A stretch of 64,000 bases of DNA, taken from positions 3,737,501 to 3,801,500 of the forward strand of contig JAJTWR010000044.1 in NCBI GenBank assembly GCA_021613335.1, in the 5' to 3' direction. The stretch comes from Whitmania pigra. Taxonomy: Eukaryota; Annelida; Clitellata; Hirudinida; Haemopidae. Each line of letters opens with the position of its first letter. Within the stretch, counting starts at the first letter, position 1. The notes under the pieces were generated by a model. It was not told where the DNA came from. It saw nothing but the letters and a program-made list of their open reading frames with translations, and ran no database searches. The position numbers and the translations under genes were made by a program. Below are positions 31,523 to 41,029 of the stretch, piece after piece.

Positions 31523-31945
31523 TTGGCTGCTCTTGATGCTTTGCAGAATGGCACAATGACTCCCGAACTTTCGGAATTCTGCAACATTCATGGAAAAGAC
31601 GCTGAAACTGTGCAAAGACAGCTCCAATTCACATCGACAAGTTTACGTGCTGATCAGTCTGATCCCAATGCATGTATCGAACTGCAAGATCTTTTCTGTG
31701 CCACAAGCATTCAGCCCGAGTTGCATATGCTCGATGTTGCTCTTATTCAGACATTTACGTCATCAGATGCAGAAAGGGCATTTTCTAAACTTCGCCTTAT
31801 TAAAAGTCATCTCGGGACGACTATGTCTGCCTGTCGTTTGCAAAGTTTATTGAGAATACCTGTGAACAAAACAACTACTGCACTTCTTCCAGTAAATAAA
31901 ATGGTGAACAGATTTTCACAGACTGATCGAAAAATTATTTTGTAA
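31523..31945 (+). pseudogene. hAT transposase C-terminus
   Basis: An open 140-codon frame with a hAT dimerisation domain: LHMLDVALIQTFTSSDAERA, FSKLRLIKSHLGTTMSACRL, QSLLRI. S-x-AERAFSKLRLIKSHLR-x-TM is the signature of the C-terminus in a widespread animal hAT family. Upstream catalytic parts are absent. The first methionine is probably only an internal residue. Confidence 0.85.
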
Positions 31946-32348
31946 CTGCAAACACATCAAAATGTAATTTAGACCACAACATTTCAAAATTGTTTTAAAC
32001 TGTTTAGGATCTTAATTTTATACATAATTTAGATTAGGTGAAATGTTTAGGATATCAATCATATCATATTACAATTTTAAACATATCATAAACTTTTTTT
32101 TTTCAGTTGCTTTAACTGGCTTGAAACTTTGAAACAGAAGATAGTCAAGCTCATTAATAAATTATTAAAGATACAAAAAAGACTGCAGACTTATAAATAA
32201 AAACTTATAATAATAATCTGTTCTATCTTTAATTCTTTATTAATTAAAATTAGTAGTATTGATTTGAACAGTTTCAAAAATTTTTCGACTGCGTTGGGCT
32301 TTTCTAAACTTGAGCCCCCCCCAGCATTTTTCGCTGGTTGCGCCCCTG

Positions 32349-32600
32349 GGAACATATTTCAAGAATGGATTTTTTTGCAATGCAATTTTACCCTAAATTA
32401 CAGTGCTAAGTCATGAACCTGTCAAACTTTAATAAAAAAAACATGCCTGAAGTGGTTCCAAAACTTGCTAATAAGAACTTTTTTAATCTAAATAATTATA
32501 CATATTTTTCTACAAAAACATTTGGGTGATAATGTATCTTTGTATCTTTGCTTATGCTAGATTTCAAACTTCCTGTTTAGTATTGCACATGATTAAGTGA
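32349..32600. repeat. Interspersed repeat R, copy B
   Basis: Colinear with copy A (5521-5713, then 8261-8321). Shared words include TTTCAAGAA, CAGTGCTAA, CCTGTCAAA, CCAAAACTTGC, GATAA-GTATCTTTG and GCTTATG. Copy B lacks the pogo insertion. Confidence 0.7.
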
Positions 32601-32739
32601 CTTATGATTGATTTTCAGTTTATTAGCAAAAGGCACTGGTTGCCATTGGAAAAGGAAATTGAGGTAATTTGAAATTACTAATTTCTAATTATGAAAGAAT
32701 TCATTTTATCTTAAAACTTTAAAAAAAACCTTATAAATG

Positions 32740-33052
32740 AGAGGCAGCAACATCAGACACGGTATACAATCTTAAGGAAAGAAAAGATTATAAAGAAATG
32801 GAAAACAGAGGGTATTGCCAAAGCAAGCAAGTAAAGTAGAGGCAATGTTTGCAAAAGGAAGTTTTTGAATTGTGCTGTTTAGCTAGCTCCAAGAATCTAC
32901 CGGTAACAGGTCCATTGCTGAGAGACCTTCTTCCTCCAAATATGACTTTACAGGAATTTGCTGCTTTGAATGATGGATGTGAAATTGCATATGATGCTTT
33001 TGTATTTTTATATTTTGTCAGTGAAGCTGAACCTGAAAAAAAGCACTGTTGA
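32740..33052 (+). pseudogene. Possible Tigger/CENP-B DNA-binding fragment
   Basis: FELCCLASSKNLPVTGPLLR resembles the second helix-turn-helix of CENP-B/Tigger transposases (W-F-x-x-AR-x-KN-x-PV-x-GP-x-L). QEFAALNDGCEIAYDAFVF follows where a F-x-AS-x-GWL motif would stand. Upstream at about 32757 another frame is faintly similar. No DDE domain follows. The call rests on one motif. Confidence 0.4.
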
Positions 33053-33054
33053 GC

Positions 33055-34430
33055 CTGACCTTACTCATGATATCTGTAAGGTAAGGTTGAGAGACATAGA
33101 AAAGACCAAACTACTATCTAAAGTTTTTTTAATAAACTATAATAGCTAAATATTTTCTTCTTATGTCTTGTTTACAAATGTTTTCAGTTGTCTTCTAATT
33201 ATCAATTGGTATGGGTTTAATATTTCCTATGATTTAGCATAGACACCTTGACGTGGGGAAAAACTGTCCATAGGACAGTCATTTTTGTTGCAAAGTTAAA
33301 TTGTCCCTATTAGCAGGTTTTACTGTTTACTTAATTACAGCATATTAAAATTAGTAAAGCTCATTATAGCAATAATATCATGTTATTTATCCATTACAAA
33401 CAAGCTTCTACCATACATGCAAAAGTACCATATATTTCACACATCATAATAACATCTTATATGGCTGATACATTTTAAAAAAATCCTTACATTTTATATA
33501 ATTATAAACTTCAAATAAATCAAAAGAAGGTCATGACTCTCCATTCCATTTAAATTAACATCACAGCAATGATGTTATTTACAAGATAATGAATCAACTA
33601 GATGCAAAAAAATCCATCCCCTAGGTGCCACCAGACTTAATTGCATTTTACAAAGACAGAGTAAGCTATCTAACTCATTGTTAAATCAATAATTTCTACC
33701 AGTGGCGTTATACCAATGCATCAATCCTGCACCTGCGTTCCGTTGTTACAAACAATGCTTACAAACTCTAGGTAGCATTACTAAAAACTGGTGAATTAAA
33801 AACAAATAAATGAGTTTTAAGAGCTTTATGAATCTAGTGTGATGTCGTAAATGTAACTTCCCATTGCGAATCCATTACATATTATTTAGAAACAAATCAG
33901 AAATTATTCTGCACGAGAATAATGTTAAACACCTGCACTCAGGAAAATTTGCTGCAGCACGTCCATTGTCTTAAACTGAAAATAAAATAAAATACTTAAT
34001 AATAAAATACTAGCGTTCAGGCTAACAGCTCATTACTTGAATAAGGCTAGTAGGGTGGTAGGGTGTTTATGTATAAACCGTAACACTGCTTGTTAAGGGT
34101 GTAAAAGTGCAACTATTGAGTTTATTTTTATAGACTGCAACAATAGAATAAATTGTCGCTATATTATCTAAAATGCCAAATATGTACGCATTTATTTTGA
34201 AAATTAGCAGGTTGTTTACGAATCTCTAGCAGGGTTTTTATGTTTTATTAATCGCAATGATTTTCGCAATCTTATTCACCCAAGCTATTTACAAAGTCTG
34301 CCAATATCCTAGTCGTTCAACAAGAGCGTATTAAATTGTCATTACAGTCATCCAGTGGCCAAGACAGGCAATCAACTATGCTGTTTTTCTGGATTTGAAA
34401 CTTGTCTTCAAATAAATAATGTTTTATTAA
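33055..34430. other. No gene seen
   Basis: AT-rich. I see no domain, tandem repeat or terminal repeats. Confidence 0.45.
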
Positions 34431-34431
34431 C

Positions 34432-34529
34432 GTCCGTTGCATGTCTAGATGATTAGGACGGTGCACCCGCAGCGGGGTTTGAACCCCGTGATGCCATAGT
34501 GAGAGGAGCCGTTAGGCCATACGGGAGCA
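34432..34529 (-). mobile_element. tRNA-derived SINE on the minus strand
   Basis: On the minus strand it reads GCTCCCGTATGGCCTAACGG (A box), CACGGGGTTCAAACCCCG (B box), GTGCACCGTCCTAATCATCT, ATGCAACGGACG and a TTAATAAAAC tail. Part of the region between the boxes is shorter than in the 16014 copy. No clear target duplication. Confidence 0.88.
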
Positions 34530-34654
34530 GGTTGTGGATTTGAAGTTCTTTTTATAGGATTCAGTGGTTATTTTTGAATTTGACATTGGATTTTTTTGCA
34601 CATTGTTTTGATTTATTTAGCCGGTGTGAATTGCAAATTGAGACAATGGATTCG

Positions 34655-34800
34655 AAACTTGTCTTCCGCCAGCAGACACTTATATAATGGTAAAAGCCTA
34701 GTCTCTAACGTAGCTGAAGTTAGCAGACACTCACATTTATTTCTTAATGCGAAGATTCAAATTATAATATTTGGAAACTACGTTACAAATGCTTTTTAAA
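34655..34800 (+). repeat. Repeat shared in inverse orientation with 41690-41760
   Basis: ACTTGTCTTCCGCCAGCAGA, CACTTATATAATGGTAAAA and GAAGTTAGCAGACACT match the complement of 41696-41755. The family is not recognised. Confidence 0.7.
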
Positions 34801-35211
34801 AATGGTCATATCTCAATCAACAGAAGACTATGTTTTTTTAAATTATTTGAAAAAACATAAATAAAAGTACAGAAATAAAACAAGTATAATAATAAAGTTT
34901 CAGTATTTAAATTTATGTAAATAATAATTTATTTGTGTAGTAATACGTAAGTCTAAATATTTATAACATTATTACACACCCAGAATCATCGCTACTTTCT
35001 AATAAACCAAACTTTCAAAATAAACGCGGTGCGGAAAAACCATGCAACTCGAACTTTACAAATAATCTCGAGAAAATTTATAAACTTTTATTGTGTATCG
35101 TGACAAATACAATTGTGATAGCAACACGTAAACTATTTACTGTCATTGTTAAATCTCATGAAAATCGCAGTTAATTTAGAGAGCTTGGAGATGACCAGAT
35201 CATATTGTTCC

Positions 35212-35244
35212 ACGGTTTTACCGATAAGCGTTTGGTAAAACCGT
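35212..35244. repeat. Perfect 11-bp hairpin
   Basis: ACGGTTTTACC, an 11-base loop, then GGTAAAACCGT. It overlaps the left end of the foldback element, whose other end also carries GGTTTTACCGT. Confidence 0.85.
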
Positions 35245-35797
35245 TCGAGACGGACGCACACATTTTAATGAGATGCTCTACTTTAATGAAGCTCCACCCA
35301 AAACAAATTAAGCTCCGCCTAAAATGAGTAAAAGTAAATCTTTGATCCGTAATATTTTTAGGTATATCTCTTTTTAGGGAAAATCGGTCCGCATATTTAG
35401 GCTCCGAATAGATCCGCTCAAGTGTTAGGGTAGGGTTATTGTTAGGATTAGGGGATAGGGTAGGGTTAGGGAATATGGTAGGGTTAGGATTAGGGGATAG
35501 GGTAGGGTTAGGGGTTAGGGTAGGGTTAGGATTAGGGGATAGGGTAGGGTTAGGGATTAGGGTAGGGTTAGGGTTAGGCAAAGCGTAAACTTTAAACACT
35601 CGATTGCTAATGTCAGACGTCAAGTATTTCCAAAATTATAATAAAACTTTATTAGAAACTTTTATGTAAATGACTTAATATATATTGCGGATAAAAGATT
35701 CACTTTTACTCATTTTAGGCGGAGTTTAATTTGTTTAGGGGTGGACCTTTATTTTTTCTTAGCATCTCATTAAAATGTGTGCGTCGGTTTTACCGTT
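35234..35797. mobile_element. Foldback MITE enclosing telomere-like repeats
   Basis: Arms of about 110-140 bp are inverted copies of each other: left GACGGACGCACACATTTTAA, TGAGATGCT, GCTCCGCCTAAAATGAGTAA; right the complement of each, ending GGTTTTACCGTT at 35797. A single arm of the same family lies at 30303-30375. The centre is a TTAGGG-like array. No protein is encoded; the open minus-strand frame of PNPNPT repeats is an artefact of the array. Confidence 0.82.
35424..35580 (+). repeat. Degenerate TTAGGG-like array
   Basis: About 155 bp of TTAGGG, TAGGG and TTAGGATTAGGGGA units in one orientation, with a loose higher-order unit of 45-55 bp (GGATAGGGTAGGGTTAGG recurs). It is enclosed by the foldback arms, so it is part of an element and not a chromosome end. 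Confidence 0.85.
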
Positions 35798-35955
35798 ACT
35801 AAGTTGTTTCTAGAAAAAAAAATCAATTGATTCATTGGGCATTAACAACAAAATATTTATTGCAAACTTATCTTTATGGATTGCAGTTAGAGAGATGAGC
35901 AAACCTGCATTAGCACTGACAACAAAAACATTTATCACAAGAATAGAATTAATCA

Positions 35956-36715
35956 TCATAAAATCATATTATTACTAATACAATCATGACAATGCCACCT
36001 CTGCCTCAGCGAACTCTTTGGTGCTTGCACACAATCATCATGGTACCACCTTCCACACATATCACAATCTACCATGTTCGCAGTGCCATCCCCCTGGTAA
36101 GCCACTTGACAGATGCAATAAATTTCTACATCAATTGTCCTTGGCAACCCTGATCTCCTGTGACCAGATTGTAACGGGATAAGTTCCTCACTGGTGAAGA
36201 TCTGTCTGATACCACTTCTCAGTCCTTCTTCATCGTAACTGCACATGCTGGGTTCTATACCAAGACATAGTGTTAAAGCAAAAGCAATTGCATAGGGTAC
36301 ACAGTCATAGGCATTTGATTGCTGTTGAACGTCATGTTGTAATTGTGTTAAAGACTTAGTGCAAAATGAGCATCCGAAATACCACATCAGAAATTTGTCT
36401 CGGTCTTGGTATGAACTTCTCATACTGTCGTACACATCAATGTGGCTGTCACTGCACCTTAAATTACTTATTGTAATCCAGTGAGATTTTTTCACATTGA
36501 TTATCTGCACAAATTTTGATGTGGGGTATTCAATGGACGAATTGCGCCTTACACAACTTTTAATTTCAGAATCAAAAACCGTCAATGTGTTCAAACTTGT
36601 TGGCCATGTTGATATGCTCAGAGGTGAACCATTTTCTCCGGCTTGCCAGAATGTGGTGATATTTTTTCTTGTCGATGAATGGTTTGTCGGTCATTCTGAG
36701 GCTGGTCCTTGAAGC
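35956..36715 (-). pseudogene. Last exon: Ulp1-like protease core and PHD finger
   Basis: The acceptor TTTTTCTAG precedes 36715. A first part reads RRKWFTSEHINMANKFEHID (W-L-x-D-x-HIN-x-A type N-terminus of the protease), then a one-base frame change at about 36550 leads into the 212-residue frame ending at 35956. All four Ulp1 catalytic positions (H, D, Q, C) look present. The PHD finger has C-x-C, C-x2-C, H-x4-C and H-x-C-x2-C elements. The upstream part and the frameshift argue that no active product is made, unless the frame change is a sequence error. Confidence 0.75.
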
Positions 36716-38656
36716 CTAGAAAAATTTTGTTTAGCAATAGCATTCTCACGAAGTATATTTTGGTTTGTAGTTGCATATGTTTTTCATTTTAAACTATAGC
36801 AGTTTGGCACTTACCCGTCTTCCACTTGCCACCAACTGCACAACTCCATATGTGACTGGCTGTATATCAGATGCATGAAACATGGAAATTAACTGATTGC
36901 TTTCCATGACTTTTAATTTTAAAATGTTAAAATATCACTTGGTTCACATTTGTTTCTTTTGCATTCATCTTGATTGTCTCATCATTTTGTAACATGTCCT
37001 GAAGTTGATAACAAAATTGAAAAACATTTGTCAAGGAAGAAATGCAACATGATTGTGATACATACTAAAATATTTATTTAGACATTTTGAATGCCTTATG
37101 TAACCAAACCAACAATGCAATTACCCTGCTACTGAATATATAGAACCAATATCAAGAATGCTCCCTGGCAGTGCGGACTAGGTTTGGAACACCCTACATC
37201 ATGATCATAACCATAACCGACACGCTAACATATGTATCATTACATGAGCTAAATTTTAGTAAATAAAAATGCTTGCCTTTTCCTGCACATTAAGTTCTGA
37301 CAAGGATGTCTCTTGCCTGGTGAGATTCTGTTGAAACAAAAATTAATGATGGGATTATGTTATAAATTAATTATCTGTAACTACTAGAGATATCACCTTC
37401 TTCTTAGGTTCAGGACCATCATCAGCAATAACAATGTCATCATCATCCTCTGTCTTAGACTGTATGCAATAATCAATATGTATAATGCACTACATTATTT
37501 CAAGAATAAATCTTACCAGTTCAAAATCCATTGGAGATATAATGTCATTCACATAAATGGATTTGGAGCTCTTATTTTTTCGGCTTCTGCAAACTTCTTT
37601 GGCAATTTTTCCAATGGCTTTTACACATGCCTGTAATAAACATAAATGTGTTATAATAATTGAATTAAGAAAAATACCTCTTAGCTTTACTGTGCTAGGC
37701 TCCAGGCCTGAAGTTTCACAAAATCTATCAAGGAGCCCTCTGTTTGCTTCTCTGTAATTTATTATAAAATCATCCAGTCTTGAATGGATCATCAAGTTCC
37801 TGTTATTCTTGAGAATCCATTGACTTTTTTCCATGAGGCCTTGGGTTCTATTGTCTTTTGTGTAGGTCTTCATTATAATTATTATATAATTACTAACAAG
37901 TTATAATTCAATTAAAAACATTCTAGTCAAAAACCTGATTGGAACTACTTCTGTGGCGATTATATATTTCGGATAAACTCTGGTATGGTTTACCAGTTCC
38001 ATGTCGCCCAAGGTCTCCTTAAATATTATATTATGTTAGATATTTGGTTGTCATATAACATTCAATATACTAACCCTGCATCAAGTTTGTCCAAAATGGC
38101 AGAGTTGGCACAAAGTTCTTACAAAATTTGGCCATGAAATTAGGATGATAAAATCTATTTGGTTTTGCTCCAGAATTTACCAATTCTGCATGATCCATTT
38201 AACGTAAAAAATGTGGAATGAATTCAGAGTAGTATAATTGATGCTGAAATAGAATTATGATTGAACATGGAATATAGTTATAATCAATTGCCAATATATT
38301 TCTAAGACTCACTTTACTGACTCTTTTTTCTGACCAATATTCTTTTTGGTCTTGTTGATGGTCTTCTTGGATGTTGCTCATCTGCTTGTCTTCTAGGTGA
38401 AAGTCTTGAGGAAGTGATTGGATTTTAGAATGCAAGAAATTCCTTGCATCCCTCACCACTGCACCAAAGTGGGGCTGAGATACAATGACCTCATATTTTT
38501 CAAAATCATTGTCATGTCATCAAATACACATTTAGACATGCTCTTTCCATCACGAGAAAGAACTTTTTTACCTAGAGAAAATTCAGGATAATACATTGTC
38601 AAATAAATTGTAAAGCACACAGAAAATCAAGAGATCAGAAAACTAGAATTTGTTCT

Positions 38657-38711
38657 TTATTTATTTATTTGATTATAGTCCGTTGCATAACTGAGATGAT
38701 TTGGACTTTAG
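38657..38711 (-). promoter_or_regulatory. 3' hairpin tail of the I-like LINE
   Basis: On the element strand: AGTCC, a loop containing AAATCATCTCAG and TTATGCAAC, then GGACT, followed by TAATC and AAATAAATAAATA. The AGTCC/GGACT stem is kept in most tail copies. LINE reverse transcriptases of the stringent type recognise such 3' structures, so this is the likely template-recognition site; the function is inference from family knowledge. Confidence 0.8.
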
Positions 38712-38792
38712 TTAATGTTAGTAAGTTAGTAAAAATGAAAAGTATTAGAATAATAAAAAGCATTAATTAGTTATAGTAAAATTGTAAAAGGC

Positions 38793-40151
38793 TTATAGTA
38801 AGCCGCATCTGTTTTTGCAGATCCACCGATAAATGATGTCCACACTTGCTGGATTGCTAAGCATGGATTTCATGTCGGATAGACCTGTAAACATCTTGAT
38901 TTCTCTCCTCAGGGATGACTGGGCTGGGCATTCCTTGAGGAAATGCTGCACACTTTCGTCTTCCTGAGGGCACTTCTCGCACCTCCCGTCTGGGTGCCGT
39001 TTCATGAGAAACAAGTGCTGGTTCAGAGCACACTTTCCAACTCGGATTCTGGAGATGAGAACCTCCTTCCTCCTTGAGACACATTGGAACTTGCTCTTCG
39101 TCGACACTTGTTTCTCTATGGACTTATAATGTAGGCTTCGAGGATCTTCATCCCATCTGGTCTGCCACTGTTGGAAGATGTTGCGGGCCACGGACCTTTT
39201 GACATCCTTGATAGACGCCGGAATCCGGAGTGAGAATCCAACGTGGGCAGGGACCCAGACGAGAGTGACCTTTCTGCCGCTCTCTTGAATTTCTGAAATT
39301 AAAAACTGTACATTTTTAATATCAGGAGCATAATTGTTGCCGTCCTTTAGTGTCTGTAGGGCACTAAGCGAGTCACTTAGGACGACAATGTCGAAGGACT
39401 CCTCCTGATATGAGTCCTTGACATGTAGTAAACATCGCTCGATGGCTGCCAGTTCGATTGAACTAATGCAGCTGTGACTCGACGTCCTGAGACTGATATT
39501 TACTTCCTTCCTTGGGATGTAAATCCCAATTCCGGCCTTGTTGTCCTCGGTCTTGGAGGCGTCCGTGTAGCAGAGGAGGCTGTCCTGGAGATCCTCTATT
39601 TTCTCCCTTGCCACCAGCATCCGCAGAGGGTTGTCGGCTTCGAAGGAGAGATTTGAGGAGTCGATTGTCGGCTTTCTCAGTCTCCAAGGAGGGAATCTGG
39701 GAGGTGCCTCCCTGATGTCCTCCAGGAGATCTGCTGGGATCACCGACTCGACTTTCTTGTGCGGAGGCTCCTCGCCTCTTATCCTCATCCTGCAGTGGAA
39801 CCTCATTTCGACTTGGGACTTTGGCTCTGAAATGAAATATTTATTTTTAACAGGTACATTATTGGTGGCGAACGACCTGAGGGCGTGGTTTGCCATGAGC
39901 TTCTTACGACGAAGGTCGAGGGGAAGCTCACCGCACTCCACCCGCAAAGACGAGGCACTTGTGCCCTTCATGGCACCGCAGCAGATCTTCAGTGCCTGAT
40001 ACTGAAGACTGTCGTATGTGTCTCGAATCTGCTTGCACCCCAGGTCGATTACCTCAGATCCATAATCGAGAACAGAGCGGATGGTGGCTCTGTAGACTGT
40101 GAGCAGGGTGGATTTGCTCGCCCCCCACGAACTGCCCGAGATGGCTTTCAT
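38793..40151 (-). pseudogene. I-like LINE pol C-terminus: RT thumb, RNase H, zinc motif
   Basis: An open frame of 452 codons. Residues 10-150 are the reverse transcriptase thumb (LLTVYRATIRSVLDYGSEVI). RNase H occupies about 190-310: LLCYTDASKTEDNKAGIGIY at 192-211, SSIELAAIERCLLH at 230-243, VVLSDSLSALQTLKDG at 256-271 and LVWVPAHVGFSL at 297-308. The G-N-E-x-A-D stretch that should follow PAHVG is missing, removing the last catalytic aspartate. The C-terminus has a C-x2-C-x8-H-x4-C zinc motif (CEKCPQEDESVQHFLKEC). The frame is otherwise intact, which suggests a fairly young copy. Confidence 0.9.
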
Positions 40152-40265
40152 GGCGTTGAGCCTCTTGTTGCATCTCGTCTTGACAGACTCTGCGTGGGCC
40201 TTCCAATTTAGTCTTGCGTCCAGGACGATTCCTAAAAAGGTGGCTGTATTAGACAGGGGGATCTC

Positions 40266-40623
40266 CTACGCTCCGACCCTCAGTCTGATGCCCGCATTCC
40301 TCGTCCGATTCTGGTATTCTGAAAAAAGGACTGCTTGTGATTTAGATGCGGAGATCTTAAAACCATTAGCAAATAGAAACTTAGCCATTTTGTCGAGCTG
40401 TTTCTGCATTTTCGATGTCAGTGCTTCTATGGACGTTACGGACGTCCAAAGAGCAATGTCATCGGCATACATGGACAGCTCGACCCCGTTTGTCGGTTCC
40501 GGAACAGAGTTCATCATGATGATGAATAAACAACGGGCTCAGGATGCTACCCTGTGGTGTGCCATTAGGGTGACCGGTTCAGAGAGGGAGGATCCAACCC
40601 TCACTTGGATAGTTCTATCCTGA
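40266..40623 (-). pseudogene. I-like LINE reverse transcriptase, palm fragment
   Basis: On the minus strand a PQGSILSPLLF motif is followed by a frame change and the frame 40266-40517. That frame holds GVELSMYADDIALWTS with the catalytic YADD, then LTSKMQKQLDKMAKFLFANG, FKISASKSQAVLF. It ends at a stop (RLRVGA) before joining the next frame. This is the middle of the polymerase domain; everything N-terminal, including an endonuclease, is absent. Confidence 0.88.
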
Positions 40624-41029
40624 AGGAAATTAGAATTTGTTCTATACATCTGGAGCATTCATATACCAGATAAAATCATTTACATTTTATTGCGTTCATA
40701 TCCACATATATAACAAGACCACCACACTCTCTACAATTCTTCGTTGAAATTCCCTTTTCTTTGAACTGTTGGTTCAACCTCCTATTAGGTTGACATTGGG
40801 CGCATTCAGATTTCACGCGTAATCATTTTGAGACAAAAGATCAAGTATTAATTAGCAAATCAAATACTTCAAAGGACGGGAAGCCTGTCTAGGCAAGGAA
40901 GCTACTTTAGGAACTTACTCTTTATGATACCTACGAATCTAATTGCTTAGGGTCTGTTTACGACCGTGGCTTCCAAATTGGATTTCATCAAAGACATAAT
41001 ATCGGAAGCTTAGTTCATTTTCGACATGA

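Larger units (their letters stand above)
31116..32348 (+). mobile_element. hAT element with exact 8-bp duplication and duplicated 3' end
   Basis: Left terminus CAGTGGCGCAAC; right terminus GTTGCGCCCCTG (inverted, one mismatch). GGAACATA is duplicated exactly (31108-31115, 32349-32356). The 3' subterminal segment occurs twice: 31251-31485 and 32125-32335 share GACAGAAGATAGTCAA, ATTATTAAAGATACAAAA, TTTTTCGACTGCGT and TTTTTCGCTGGTT. Between the two lies a transposase C-terminus (31523-31945). It looks like a short deletion derivative fused to the 3' end of a longer copy. Confidence 0.88.
38657..40630 (-). mobile_element. I-like LINE with RNase H, 5'-truncated, exact 13-bp duplication
   Basis: TAGAATTTGTTCT flanks the element exactly (38644-38656 and 40631-40643). 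The element is on the minus strand: pol coding from about 40623 to 38793, an 80-bp 3' noncoding stretch, then a hairpin tail (AGTCCAAATCATCTCAG, TTATGCAACGGACT) and TAATCAAATAAATAAATA. It starts inside the reverse transcriptase, so it is 5'-truncated. It lies in an intron of the Ulp1/PHD relic. The tail equals that of the SINE at 16014 and of several tail-only insertions, so this is the likely enzyme source family. Confidence 0.93.
35956..40820 (-). pseudogene. Decayed multi-exon gene: Ulp1-like cysteine protease plus PHD finger
   Basis: Reading right to left, exons with good splice sites are: zinc-motif exon near 40690-40815; 38313-38571; 38075-38243; 37935-38017; 37517-37867; 37397-37459; 37277-37327 (GC donor); 36815-36998; 35956-36715. 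Phases agree at several junctions, for example LMQ-G-DLGRHGTGKPYQSL. The last exon has a Ulp1-type protease (His in KKSHWITISNL, Asp in HIDVYDSM, Gln/Cys in QQSNAYDCVPYAIAFA) and a C-terminal PHD finger (IYCICQ, MVDCDMCGRWYHDDCVQAP, WHCHDC). Lesions: in-frame TAA at 38199-38201, stop in the 36815 exon, frameshifts near 36550 and 38500. A LINE sits in an intron. Ulp1 domains occur in some transposons (for example KDZ), so a mobile origin is possible. Confidence 0.75.

Noticed and set aside
35424..35580. TTAGGG-like array as a chromosome end
   Set aside because: Unique and element sequence continues on both sides, units are degenerate, and the array is enclosed by inverted arms.
35171..35623. 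Minus-strand frame of PNPNPT repeats resembling a structural protein
   Set aside because: It is the translation of the TTAGGG-like array inside a foldback element; the open frame follows from the repeat's lack of stops.
36815..36998. 29-base mini-intron to rescue the stop in this exon
   Set aside because: GTGATA...AAAAG could be spliced formally, but 29 bases is too short for a normal animal intron; a stop is the simpler reading.
37631..37677. 47-base intron inside the 37517-37867 exon
   Set aside because: GTATTT and TTACAG are present, but removing 47 bases would break the frame that stays open if it is retained.
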